This document shows, in pieces, positions 1-13,406 of a stretch of 64,000 nucleotides of DNA (position 1 is the first letter of the stretch; the number at the start of each line of letters is the position of its first letter). The translations under genes and the position numbers were made by a program. The stretch lies in NCBI GenBank assembly GCA_020055645.1, contig CM034548.1:43578296-43642295 (forward strand), read 5' to 3'. Origin of the DNA: Tomocerus qinae. Lineage: Eukaryota > Arthropoda > Collembola > Entomobryomorpha > Tomoceridae. The notes beneath the pieces were generated by a model. That model ran no database searches. It was given only the letters and a program-made list of their open reading frames with translations, and was not told the DNA's origin.

Positions 1-2736
1 CGTGATATCTCCTATAGTAATGTATGCAATATTTGTATTTTGATATCGAGCTATATAAGAAATAGATTTACTATTACAGATTCTTCACTCTTTCTTAAGA
101 TCTAAATCCTTGTTTCAAAAAATCTAACTTTCCAATAAGATTTTTGTGCTTCACACAGAATTGTAAATGTTTATTACTACAGAAAATGTATGTCTATTTG
201 GTTATGCTATGAAAGTTGAGACATTAAGAGTAAGTAATTCAATTATTTAATATCATTACGTATAAAAGTTGCTTTTTAGAAAGCTAGAGAATGACCAAGA
301 TAAGCGTCATATTATGTTAAAAAGCTTTTTAGGGTTACGTAGCATTTTTATATTCTTGAGAGCAGATTTATGTAACCCAAAATTATTGGATATGAAACTT
401 GATTTTAATAGGTCTTGAAATAACAAATAAAGTACTTAGTTTCAATAGCTTTATAAGTAATTCTGAGCAATTGTAGTACTTTACAATGAAATAAAATCAT
501 TTTATTGCGGTTAAAAATTGCACTAGCATATCAAGTTTATGGACATAAACGACAAACAAAACTAACGCATGGGTATAAAATATACCATTACCAAATAAGT
601 CATTAAAGCCTAAGTAATTCTGTAACTTTACCACTGTCTATGGTTTTATGTACTCAAAAAGGTGACCTCTAGAATAACTTTGTATTTAGGACAATAATAG
701 TGACGATTTAAAAATGATTAAATCAACACTGCACCAAGTCCGCAAATGATATTGCCTATAGTAAAAGAATAAAACACTCTATATGTATTTACATATTTCT
801 TTCCACCAAATGTGAACATAAAAATTCATGTATTTCTAGATACATAAAAGTCCAATTTTCCCTCATAAGAGTCAGAAAACGCATCGTCATTTTCTTTATT
901 GTGGATGCAGTTGAGTCTAAAGAAGTTATATAGACTAAACATAGAGTAAATAGCCCTGTAAAGATCGTTATCTTTATAAATGGTACGGGAAATACGTCAA
1001 TTAATTGGATGTGTAACAAAGTCAAAGAAGGTACTTTACCTGTGCTTACATATGTAAGTGAAGCAAGCATAGCTATGTGTTTATTGATAACTACCTGCGA
1101 TTAGTACAACTTCAATGCTCATTTCCCATTAGTGTTCACATTGTAGTAGGATTTGTAATTACCCCGTACATATTTATGCAAATGCTCGGCTGTATGCTAT
1201 AAAACATTGTAATGCTTATTAAGATACGTGTAGTGCTTTAGTATGCGACAAAGACAACTATCTTGCTTGGGCATCTGGTGTAGCATGTTCTATGCATTCT
1301 ATTTCTCAAAAGCTTGGTGCAAAGCTGGCAAGTAAAAGTAGTGCCAACTGACCACCAGCTGTATGCTGTGTACATACAACTGCACTTTTCTACCTGTCCA
1401 TTTAGCTATACTATACCGACGTGATTATGTTGCATTTTAGTGTCTGAGATGGAGAATGCAACTACAATGACGTGATAAATGAAAAAGATGAAAAAGAAAG
1501 TTTCTTAAAAGAACATGATGATAATATGATATTAGCAGTAGGTATGGGGCTTTATTCCATCTGAACATACTTACGTCTGTCTGCAAAAGAATTCCGAGCA
1601 GAAAGGAAATTTGTTGAAGAAATTATGGATGAGAATTCACGAAAAAACTTGAAATAGTCTTGCAATTTTTCTCAAAGTGTTACAACACCATGTGGGGCAT
1701 ATTATTTTAGATATGTTGATATTTCATGCTCAGTTGAGTAGCGTTTTTTAACAAAAATTCCGTACACTAACTTTTCTTAAATCCGTTTTGAGACGAGACT
1801 CAAATTTGGATCCTTAAACTCTTTCATTTCATTCAAGTGTACTGTGGATGGTTTCCCCTAGAGAATAATATCATGTTGTGTGTACCTGTTTCTGCCTTTG
1901 CCATTGGAGTTTGGCAAATTGTCTAGTCTGCTTCCTTTTGGCCGTTATCTTTCCTCTGTACACATTGCCGTTTTGTGGTGCCTGTCCTGTTTATTATGTC
2001 AACAGTGAGATTGTCTTTTTGTCCTTATGCTCAACTGCGATGCTGCAGCAACCTCAATCTTTTGCTGCAAGTACTATTGACTAACATAATAATGTAATGG
2101 CTATAAATACTGAGGTGTAACAACATAGCATTTGGCTAGGTACTACTACTCGCCTCGTTTTATCTTATTTTGCATCTTACATGTACTCTAATTACTAGCT
2201 AATGCTACAGCTACACGTACTAACACTGTACAGCGAGTAAGTTGAGCAAGTGGCTAAAGAAACTTAATAGTAGTACATATTATAGAAATCATGTATTAAT
2301 ATAGGCAACGTAGTTATGGCTATGACAAACTAACCACTAAATGCATGTGCAGTCATTTAACAAGTGAATGCATTGCTATGTGCTTTGATTTGTTTTTGTG
2401 CAGATAAAGCCTTAGACAGATATTCGCATCATGCCATGTCTTCTTTTGGTAAGATCTTTTGTGCATTTGTATTCTCCATATTAAATTCATTTGTTTCATT
2501 CCAAACCAGGTTAACGTTACAGCACATTGCGTTGCATTGGTATTAGATTAGTCGTTAAGTTACCACAACCAACGATCACTCGGGTCTAGGAACATTGCAG
2601 AAGGAAATTTAGCAGAAGGCCGACAAGAATTTGTGAAGATGTTGATGTAATTGAAAACAATAAATACTATACTTTGTACTTCATACTTTGAAAACTACAT
2701 TTTGTTGTCACGGAGTAAAACAATACCTACTATAAG
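1..2736. other. AT-rich non-coding stretch
   Basis: Unique-looking AT-rich DNA with stops in every frame. I see no recognisable gene, RNA gene or transposon end. The only point of note is a weak coding-like broken frame at 1448-1657, listed separately. A 68-codon frame at 1878-2084 is hydrophobic and cysteine-rich but has no recognisable motif. Confidence 0.6.
1448..1657 (+). pseudogene. possible broken coding fragment, function unknown
   Basis: One frame runs from just after a stop at 1445 to TAG at 1655 and is interrupted once, by TGA at 1562-1564. The part before the stop reads like a polar, acidic protein (INEKDEKESFLKEHDDN). The part after it is charged and helix-prone (SAKEFRAERKFVEEIMDE). 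That bias differs from the hydrophobic leucine, isoleucine and phenylalanine-rich output of random AT-rich DNA, which is the only reason to note it. No family is recognised and no convincing splice site bounds it. It may be a decayed exon, a transposon remnant, or chance. Confidence 0.12.
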
Positions 2737-3010
2737 TTCCCTTCGGCCAATTACTATCTTCACTTCGGTATTCTACGAAATTCATTTCGTTTTTCTGACA
2801 ACTGCCTTAACTTCTCTTAGGTCATCCGACTTATTCACATTGGGTTTATGCCAATTTCCCCTTGACCTTTTGGCTCATTCCCTTCGGCCTTATGCCAACT
2901 TGCCTTTCGTCTTCTGGATAATTTCCTTTGGTCTTTTGTCAACTTCCCTTCGGCCTAATGCCTACTTTCTTCCTCTTTTGTGCCCATTTTCCTTCGACAT
3001 TATACCATTG
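2737..3010. repeat. degenerate 22-bp minisatellite
   Basis: About twelve diverged copies of a roughly 22-bp unit. The best copies read TTCCCTTCGGCCTTATGCCA and TTCCCTTCGGCCTAATGCCT, and recur at 22-bp steps with changed versions such as TTCATTTCG and TTTCCTTTGG. The core is a TTCGGCC-type word alternating with a TTNTGCCAA-type word. Short tandem families built on TTCGGCC are widespread in invertebrate genomes. The 127-codon open frame over this block (2651-3034) follows from the pyrimidine-rich repeat, which rarely makes a stop; it is not evidence of a gene. Confidence 0.7.
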
Positions 3011-4479
3011 ATCGTTTTTTGGCGGATTTTCTGAGGCTTCAGCTAATCACCCCAAGGATTCTTCCAATTTTCCTAACCCTGCTCACCCACCGATACTAAT
3101 ACAATGCATAACTACGTATATATCGTTACATTTCGAAATGTTTCATTGCACAGATAGCTACCCTTTTACTTCCAAGTTACATTTTATTAGCTGATATTGA
3201 TAAACACACTCTATAATCATAACATATTCTCGTACTACTAAAAGATTTGCTTTCTTTGTGTGTTCCATTTATTTGCAGGTACACCATATTAGTACAACTT
3301 TAGCTTGTAGGTACCTAGTAACAGTTTCCTCATATAGTATTATAAATAACTGTTTTCTTGGCATTAATATTCAAGTTATCACTTCCTAGTCATTTCATTT
3401 CTCTACCACAATTATCCTAATTTTAAACGCTCCAAAAACAAGAAATTAAGTCACTGAAAGGTGTACGCTCATAATATCATAAGACATATCAGACTTCATT
3501 ATTAATTCTTAAGGGTTCATTTCAATTGCTGTATTTCATTCATTTATTTAAATTATAATTACTAATTTCCTAACCCAACCTGTAATTACCTTTACTTGTG
3601 GTTTACCATGTAATATTGAAGAAGTTAAAATGCTTAATTGCATCAAAATACCATCCGTTTACAAAAAATCGGATAAAAACTAGAATAGATACTGGAGATA
3701 TATAACTGTATTCCATGCATTTCATCCACTGTATTTACACATAATATCATTAGTAATGTTGGTTTAGGATGTGATCGACTTGGTAAACCACTTTTTGTTG
3801 AGGCAGGTTGAGACAAAACTTTGCTGCGGAAAGAAAAGCCTATGAATGCTCGGAACTTTTCCCACTGTGTAACTTCTGGAATGGAGCCTTCGAATGGGCT
3901 ATTTTTAACAATAATAGTGTTTTAATACAAGTCAATTGTATAGTATACGCAAACAATAATCCCTAGATACCTTTACTTTAAAGCGTTAACATTTCTCAAT
4001 TAATCTCCTAGTTACTCGTATAATTTTCCTTAATTGCTTAGTTCAAAATATGGCCAACCTGTTAATGAGTGAAACCACTATTTTTAACAATGAATAGAAA
4101 GACAGGAATCTAGGTCACCTAAATATGTTATTATAAAATAATATAACTTAATCTTGCAACACATTGTTGAATTGAAAGTTTCTTTTCGGCAAGCCTTTGC
4201 TAATAATACGATACTCAACTCAACTGTATTTTTTGATTATAGCTTGCTTCTTTATTTTATCCGTTATATCAATTTGTGTATCATTCATTCACAAGGAAAA
4301 TGTAAATTGTAATCTGATGAACATACAATGAATGAATAAGCTTATAACAACATGCATACTGTATCTTTATCTATAATTCTCTGGTAACTAGCATTGTTCT
4401 GATAAGCAATTCAAAAATCCCGAAATGGCAAGCACAGTGCAATAATGAATAACATATTAAGATCGGTCAGTATGTTGCA

Positions 4480-4610
4480 CTAAAGGGCGTAGCCAGGTAA
4501 CACATAAAGGGGCTAAAGTGTCCAATGAACATCGGCATACGTTTTACATTACATGCACCAAAACCTAAAACATCTTTCGGGCCAAAAAGTTTTGATCCAG
4601 GAAGTAAAGT
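4480..4610. repeat. possible fragment of a dispersed repeat
   Basis: Contains GGGCGTAGCCAGG followed by GGGGCTAAAG and then CGGGCCAAAAAG. The word GGCGTAGCCAGG with nearby G-runs is familiar from dispersed transposon remnants in marine invertebrates. No ends, target duplication or second copy are visible in this window, so the assignment rests on word resemblance alone. Confidence 0.15.
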
Positions 4611-7600
4611 CTCAACTTAATTCCTAATTATTACTTATTTTAGATATTGGTTTTTGCACAAGCAGCAATAATGTGGTATTTAGTATGTGTGTAATGTCTT
4701 TCAACAAAGTACATACTTTATTCAATCTTTGTTTCCTTTACTGGTAGGTATGGCATTTCCGATGTTTATTATTATTCTCTCATGCATTTGACTATAAAAT
4801 ACATCATCGTTGTACTTAAATGACACTTTCTATCCTCTCACTTTTGAAAATCTTTATTATGCTATTAAACAGTTGTAGAAATATTTATTGGCCGAATCGT
4901 TTATGCGTGATGTCATAATAGATTAGCTAAAGTGAATATACTCTATAAAAAGGAGTGTATTCTTATCACAATGGTCAACAGTGCGGTGTAGCATTAAACA
5001 GCATGATATTATTTCCATTTTACCTTTCACAAGACTTCTTTATTGGAAGTCTGCTTATCATTGCAATATTCCTGTCCGCCTTTTATTTTTAATTTGATTC
5101 AAAACTGCTCGCGTCAGTCAAACGCCACTGGCAATTTGCAATGAACTGACCGTATCCAATACAAATCTTATTGTGTTCCTTCCCAGCACAGGAAAGTAAA
5201 TGTTTGAATCCCTTCTATCTATCACGAGTAGGTATCTCAATGAAATAACTATGAAACAAATATACGCATCGTATGCAGATTTTTACAACAAAGAATTTTA
5301 ATAATGTAGGTATTTAACATAAAGTATCAAATAGTAATAGTCATTCCCATTTGGGACAATTCGATGACTAACATGAATCTCAATTTATCCATGAAAAAAT
5401 TCTGTACAATAAAATGTCAAATAATAAAAGTCTGTTGTTATTTTTATCTCCAAGTCATTATAAAACATTCTCAAACTTTCTATTGATGATTACATACGTT
5501 TAAACTGGCAATGCACATAAATGGGACAAAAATCCAAAAGGGTTCATCATTTCACGGTAATTCATTTTGAATTTAAGGCTGAACGACCCTAAAACCCTAA
5601 GCAAGTAATAACATGTCATTTCCATTTGAGAAGGTATCAAGTCAGCTTTGAGTCAAAACGACGAACTGAATTATTTTAATGTTTACACACTGTAAGTGCA
5701 TCGTACTCCATTTATTGTGTTTATTTTATTCAGTAAGGGATATTAACCGAAGCAATCGTTATTGCAATTATTGCATGTGTAAATGTTTTTCGTGTAAACA
5801 TTTGTATATAAAATATTTGCTTGCATTCGATTAGAAGTATTTAAGTTCTTCAACTTAGCACTAACACAGTTATAATTTAGCTACAATATGCTTTGCCTAT
5901 TATAATGTTCTGCTATGCTTCACAACGATGTTTCATTGTAATCAACGATAGCAGTGCATCGAATCAGTAGTAATAAACTGTTTTATTTCAAATGCATTAT
6001 CTGTGTTTATAAGTTTCATTGACTTAGGTCTTGCATTCAACGTCTACCGAAGTAGTAGAGGAATGCGCTTATGAAATTTACAACTGTCTGTCATACATTC
6101 TCAAAATGTTTAACTGTATAAAAATTACTCCACATACAGTTGCATTCCATTTAGGTGCAGTTGATATGCTTTTTACGTTGCATAGCATTTGAAAGTAAGA
6201 ACAGATACATAAGTGTGGAGAGTGGAGTCTGATGTATACGATGCATAATTCCATATGAAATAAACCTGTCTGATCATAGAACTGCATTTAATAGACCATG
6301 TAAGTAATCATGATTTGTTCTGATAATGAAATAAGCTGACAATGAGTGATCTAAATAAATCTACCGGAAATAATAAAAGTTAATATTTCTGTTTCAATGT
6401 ATATAAATCTTGAACAAGATGTACATAGTGAAATGCATTAAGTTTGTTGGTTCTACTACTTATCTCGCTTTTAAGCATCGTGAGTTTATACCAACTTACA
6501 ATCAAAGCTGACATACCTAATTTTACCTTTCATTCCTCCGTAGCCTATCATCGCTTATAATAGTATTGCATAGCTAAATACTTCGCTAAAGATATAGAAA
6601 TATGTCACCGCCCAGTTGGTCAATCTATCGCCTTGGTCAACATAACAGAGCTTTATAGCTACCAGCTTTTCGAATGAATGTAGCACATCTGGCTTTCAAA
6701 ATTGGTAAACATATCTTTGTAGTATTTGCGTTGTAAGAGTGTAAGTGCAAGTCAGCACCCTAACTGCAGTAGTATTCTAATAACGTATTACGTTACAGTA
6801 CTGGATATGCCTATGAATTAAGGCAATTGACTTGCAACATAAAACTAAACTAAAACAAGCAGTTGAATAAATTGGCTTGCCAGTCAGTTGCTATTTACAT
6901 TTACAAAAGTAATAGAGATGTTACTTACGAATGTTGGTAAACAAGATTTCCAGACAGGGTTATAGTGGGCCAGACACAAATGTCAACATCGCATCGCTCA
7001 TCAATTTCAATGTAAACCATATACAAAGACGCAGTCAAAAGTGAAAATAGTTTTCCAATAACCACAAAGCTTAGTCGGGAAGTACTATTTAATATGACTC
7101 ATACATCAATTCATACCATTTTTATTCATGAACGGCACCCATGACTAATTTCCCAGACTGCCCTTTTATTTTTCATACGTAGCTTTGATAATTTCTACAA
7201 GGGCAAATTATATTCCATTGACCCTGCATAAAATATCCGAAGCCACAGTAAACTTTCCTGAGTAATTCCTTTTTTTCTTTCATTATTTACCCAGAGAAAT
7301 TTTAAAAACGGTATTATTTAAAAAAGAAACCTTTCCGTTTTGGAATTGAAAAACGAAACGAAAAAACTTTTAAAAGCAAAAGTGCTGATCCTGATGGGAA
7401 AATTTTCTTTTTGATGACCATGTGTAAATTAAATTTTTTATTCTGTCGGGACGTAATAGACAATTACAGAATGGCATCAGTAAGTCTCCCCATTTTAAAA
7501 CGAGATAATTGACTAGGAGCCTGAATGCGTGCACGTTTCTACATGACGTGGTAAATGCAAGTGAAAAAACAGAAGCTCTGTTATTTTAATGGTGTGTCGG

Positions 7601-10600
7601 AATGATGTTGATGATTTAACGTAATGAGTTGTAATTGCTAGTACTCTGAGGCAGTATATTTACTAGCTCATTTTGTTTAAGTAGCATCGGTGAAACGGCT
7701 CATGAAAGAGATCGTCTGTGAAGCAGACTGGCACATCACAGTAGTGGTCGTCTTGCACTATTGATAAATGTAATATGCGCGTCAATCTTTATCAGCACTT
7801 TCAGCACCTCTACTACGAACAGAAAAATGTCGCACTGCAAGTAAGGCAGGGTAATAAAGTACTACCAACATTTTCAGTTTAATCTGTCAATTCAATCATA
7901 TTATGATAAAATAAAATGATTCATTTTTATTAATGTCTCAACTGCTACGTAGAAAATGTACATGCAATATGCGATGTATACCAGTGATATTTGTCACAGC
8001 TAGCAGTTTATTATTAAAATACTCAAGTCTTTTTTTGCAATGTAATTTAACGGCTACGCTCTAATATTAAGTATATAAAGTACCACACAGAATGTTTATT
8101 TTTATTCAGCAATTAATAATTACCCAAATGTAGTTTCCAGTCTATTTTTATACGATTATTTTAATAATGTCTAAATGACGTCAACTGATGAAAATATATT
8201 GTAATATTTATACTGCCTTTGTTTAAAATTATCATTTCTAAAAATTATTGTAGTTATACATTGACCACAATAAATCATAAACCTCAGCAAACATTTCTGA
8301 AAATACTGTCAAGTTCAAGGCAATCTGAGTTTATCACAAATGTTCTTATACCCCAATTTTCCTTTACTAAAGTTTTGGGAAACTATAAAGGTAAAGACAA
8401 GATGGAAATTTTGCTGCGTTTTTCTTAGATACCTACACTATAATAACAATAAGAAATGTGATTTCCGTCAGTAATCTTTCATAACAGGAAATAACACAAA
8501 AATATATCTAGGACAAATTATTTATTAATTAGCGAGGGCTTTCCACTGCCGAAATACTGATCGTAGAATGACTAATGACAAATGACTATGGTTTACATTT
8601 TGTAACCCTTATTTTTCTAGCACAGTGTAGACTTCGCTTTTAAAAATGTTTTAACAGGTATTTCTACGAAAATATTAATTTTGGATGTTTAAAATAATGT
8701 ATAAGGCATAGTTATAATTAGAAATTACAGTAGCTTGAGTTGTATGTCACATTTTATTTTATGGGATTACCTTATAGATTAGGTGGATTTTGGAGGACTT
8801 TAGAACATTCCGTAATAAATATTTATATCCATAGCTATCTTTGCACTCTTCCCTGCAGCATCAGTTCAGTATCAAGTGACATTATTACACTATACCCACC
8901 AAACATCATTATCAATGCTAATAGAGTTTCATTTAGTTCGAATTGTTGACTTTTCAATCAGTTGTTATAAATAACACCTGTCTGCAGATAATAATCCGTT
9001 TGCATGTAAATTAAATTCTAAGAATCACTTTGTTTAACTGCTAATCTCTGCCTCCAAAACATTTTTATATATTTAGCATTTCCATTATCTGTTAATAGAT
9101 ATCCAAATCACACAGTGCAGAAACTTTCTGGTTTTCCCGTTATTTACTTTTTCCTGCTATTAGCATTAGCATAGTAACTAACAAGGTACAACCACTGTAC
9201 GAGAAGTTACATGCTACACTACATGTCCACACACAAGGCTGTCTCATTTTCCCCGGCAAAAATTTTAACGAAACGAAGGCTGTAAAAGTGTAAGTCCTTG
9301 TGACGCCTACTAAGTGCATCAATGTTAAACTAATATGTAGATCAATGTTTTTTTAATTCGTACACTAATTAATTCTAATTTCCAATATCCGCGTCCACGT
9401 TTTCTAAGGCTTTGAGACGTACCAATTCTGAAGCCCTATAAGTCACGGTCGAGGAATAACAGTAATCCACTAATACCCTGGGACTTAAGAGAATTGTTGA
9501 ATTTTTTAGCTTTATTTGGTTGGTGACTTGGTGAGTTTTTCCAGTTAGTTCCATATCACCTGTATTTATCTAATTGCAACTCAAATGGCATTATTCTGCC
9601 TTTATTGCTTTGGTATTAAAACATTCTGAAGAACACATAACGTAATAATTCCATAAGTATGCTTAATCCAAAGATTGGCAAAGAAAAAAACATTGTCATA
9701 AGTACGTACATAGATAAGCTGCCAATCGAGCATCATTATCAACTTTTATTAGCTTTGCATGCGTGAGAAAAACTGAAACCAGGGTACAGATATCATATCA
9801 TACACTGTCAATGTTTCAGAAAAATTGAAATAACCAACGACTGCTACCTTACGAGCCTGTAACTCAAGTTTAACTGTGGGTGAAAAGGGAAAATAACTAA
9901 TGTGGGTTAAACCATACACCTTTTCAAAGCAACGTTATTAAATATACATTATGGAAGAGATTTACCTTGATGAGTATAGAGGTCTAAATTACCACCTCAA
10001 TTTGCAATTAATGATAGAGATTCATCTATACAAGACACCTGCTCATGTACTTGGAAGAGAAAGACTGGCCGAATAAAAATATTTATACATTACACAATCT
10101 CATTCAGTCAAGGATATCAATGCCGATCCGTAGAACTTTTCTGAACTCAATAAGAGCACTTTGAATGTTTATTTTACAAGAGAAAATTGCTACTGATTAA
10201 CAGGTTGAGGCAATTAGGAAAGTTTTAAATTGTAGATAATTTTTAGTTTCTGCAGACTTTAGAATGAACAGAGTTTTATTACCATGACATAAATCCATTG
10301 TAAATAAAGAAAATATAAATATTGCAATTCTGCGATAGCAGCAGGGATTTTATTATTATAACATAGTAAAAGAGATGTCTGTAGTCGGCAGGAGTGCTAT
10401 TTGCAGTACGGTATATCACATGGCTAGAATAATTTTTACAATACTTATGACGTACTTCGGTAGACAATATTTATTTGAGATACTATTTAGAGCTTTATCT
10501 GTTACACAAATGCAAGTTGCAAGCAGAGATGCTATTTGTGTGTAGCAGATACATTTATATGTGTACATAATATTATATAGAGTACCCAGTTGAGATTTTT

Positions 10601-13103
10601 GACTAACTGTGTCCACTAAAAATGCAATGCATGAGTTGCAAGTTGTAATGCAATACTGTAGGTGTAGCATAGTACATACTTTTGTAATACTTAGAGATAA
10701 CTTTTCTTGGTGCTGGAGGCAATTTTTGGCGAGACTGTTTCCCTGTGCAAAGCCAGAAGAGATGAGAATGATGACGACGATGATTGCTGAATGGAATGCG
10801 AGTAACTAACGGGAACTTCAGCAAACGAGAGAAAAGAAATGAAAAGAGAGTTCATTCAAGAATGTCGTCCTTTCCAATTCTACAAATACGAATAGACAGT
10901 AAAGAACATAATAGCTATGTACGCCTGTCACTGTACCAATGTACCAACTCCATTACTGTCAAAATGTAATAAACAACTTCACGAAAATAAACTTACAAAA
11001 TACAATAAAATCATTTGCGAAACTTTTTGTAAAATCTAATGTAAAAGGTAGTGTATAAATTGTCTTAGCAAAATCTAAAAAATTACTGGTATCTATTTAT
11101 GGAAATTCAGATATCTAATGACCAGAAAAATGAATAATGAAACCTGGCTAAGTATGCAAAGACCTGTTAGAAAATTATGTTGTTCATGGAACCGTTGAAA
11201 GTGTATCAAATATACAAAGTACCCTTACAAAATAAATATCAATCAAATAAATTCGAGTTACATATCTTAAAGTCTTGCAACGTTGCAACTAAAAGTATTT
11301 CAAATTGCCTTTAACTCTAAGACTTGGGCTATTTGATATTCTATGCTTTGTTAAATTAGTTTTAATAATTTCATCGTTAGTTTACAATAACAAGACGATT
11401 TAGCATCTGTGCAAAATAATTTTAGTGAAATGCTGTGGAGTTGGTTGAAAGAAAATATGTAATTTATGTATTTTGCTATGCCAAGGTTAATAGTACTTTT
11501 ATTTGTTTTAGCAAGACTACAGGTAGTATTGAGCAAAGTGCTAGATAATTTAGAGATGGATATTATGCATATTTCGGTTTCATAATCGCAAGAAAATGAA
11601 ACATCTACTTACCTATGTAGCAAGTTGTGGCAGGTAGCCCCTTTGTTTTAGCACGGTGGTGGCTTTCCGAACAAAACCTGGTGGATACCACAATATATAA
11701 TTAGTGTCTTATTTTATAGTTCACATGTGAGTGGTGTAGTTAGGAGGAATTAGGGATAATAATAGCACAGAGCTTTGCATGGCTAGGTCAGCTTTTCTAT
11801 GTCATGAACGTGTCCTATATTCTACAATGCGGTAGCTGCAGATACTTCTCGGTTTTATGTGCAAAATTGTATTTAAAGCACAACAGAGAGCAACTAAAGT
11901 GCAGAGCATGTCTGCACCACATAAGGAGTGTAGTAAATACCTGAGAATCTCTGTCTAGTAATAGAGATTACTGATACCTATGCATCTATCTTCGTCATCG
12001 CAACTGCAATATCGGTCATCTTCTACTTTCGAGTAACGGATATAAGACATTCGCCAAGTTAACTGTAAGTACGTGTCTATGTGAACAGTCCGACTAAATC
12101 CTTACGTGATTCTGCATCCCAAAGCGTATCTGCTGCCACTGGAATGTGAGATTGTGAGAGTTGTAAACGTCACATGCTTTGCTTAATTGATTTACACCTT
12201 CCTATACCATTGTAGTAAGGTGAACTATGCATAGTAGTGGTACAGTATTCATAATGCAAGCAATGTTGGCAATTAAATTTTCATTATGCCCATAATTAGA
12301 AATAAGTACTAATTATTTATGTCTATAGCAGGACATAAAATAATTAGCTGTCATTTTAAGGAGAACCGTCATTTCACAAAATAGCCTATTACATTTAGAA
12401 TATCCAAATTAGTTTTCTGAACTGTTTTTCTCCATTCTACATTAAAGTAAGTATAAATAGACAAGAAAGAATAAAAGACACTACGAATATGTGTATTTAG
12501 CATTACTACTTCGAAAGCTTCTAAATGTTTAAAGGTGAAACGTTCATTAAGCAGAAATTTTCCATTTTGATCAGGCAAAATTACTCTTGTCCCATTTGTG
12601 AAGCCAATGTTATATGATTACTACACAGTACAAAGAGAAGAGTGGAAATTACAAAGTAATGCGATCTTTGCAAAGTTATAAGTAGTAATTTGCACTGACA
12701 TGTGGATTAGAAGTTTACACTCTATACCCATGTTAGTATGTTACAGGCATTGTGGCTTAAGTCTGGGTGGTTTTGGTCACGTAGGCGTTGAAATGGATCC
12801 ACAAGCACAATTATTCCAATATAGTTACGCTATAGAATGTAGAAAATATTGTAAACTGGTACTACTAAAGATACCTAACTGCTGTAGGCATCGAATTTCC
12901 ATTGGGGTTGTTCAAATATTATACTCACTACTCTGATTTAAAAATTCCAGGAAACGAAATTCTGGTCATATGATTCCATATGATAAGAAGTACAGCTAGC
13001 ACTTAATGTGAGTTTTCAAAACATATACCAAAGCAGACTCTGAGCGTGTATTTGTAGTTTAATTCTTGAATTTAAAAAATGTGTAGATAAATTTAATAGG
13101 AAT

Positions 13104-13406
13104 TTACTGGTGTTCAGAGTGTAACAGAAAACCTATCTGATTGACTACTGCCATTATTACTATGCATAGATATTTCCTGTTGAAGCACCAGTGCAACTGT
13201 AAACTGAGGACATCAGTTTTAGCGTTAGTTATTTTATTGTTTAATGTGATTGTCTGTCGTCTAGACGGTAGAACAAGGAAAAGTTTTGATGCATCACGGA
13301 GAAAAAGAGTTTGTGTGTTAGCAGTAACTAACAAGGTAATAGTGGTAAGTAGCATCCTACTACCGTTTACACCCGAGGAGTAGAATACAGCGTCTTTTGT
13401 ATGCAT
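13104..13406. other. region open on both strands, not assigned
   Basis: The minus strand is open for 100 codons (13104-13406) and the plus strand for 80 codons over the same DNA (13141-13383). The plus frame starts at TTG, has a hydrophobic run (VLALVILLFNVIVC), then a basic stretch (FDASRRKRVC). It contains two possible splice donors, AAG|GTAATA near 13336 and GTG|GTAAGT near 13345. Neither frame resembles a family I know. An exon on the plus strand with a donor at about 13345 is conceivable, but there is no clear acceptor, and mutual antisense openness is common by chance in such DNA. Confidence 0.1.

Noticed and set aside
2651-3034. 127-codon open frame, the longest in the window
   Set aside because: It is produced by the pyrimidine-rich 22-bp minisatellite, which rarely forms stops. 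The residues simply echo the repeat (SLRP-type words recurring).
3812-3925. 37-codon protein-like patch on the + strand (KEKPMNARNFSHCVTSG)
   Set aside because: Too short, bounded by stops rather than splice sites, and without any recognised motif.
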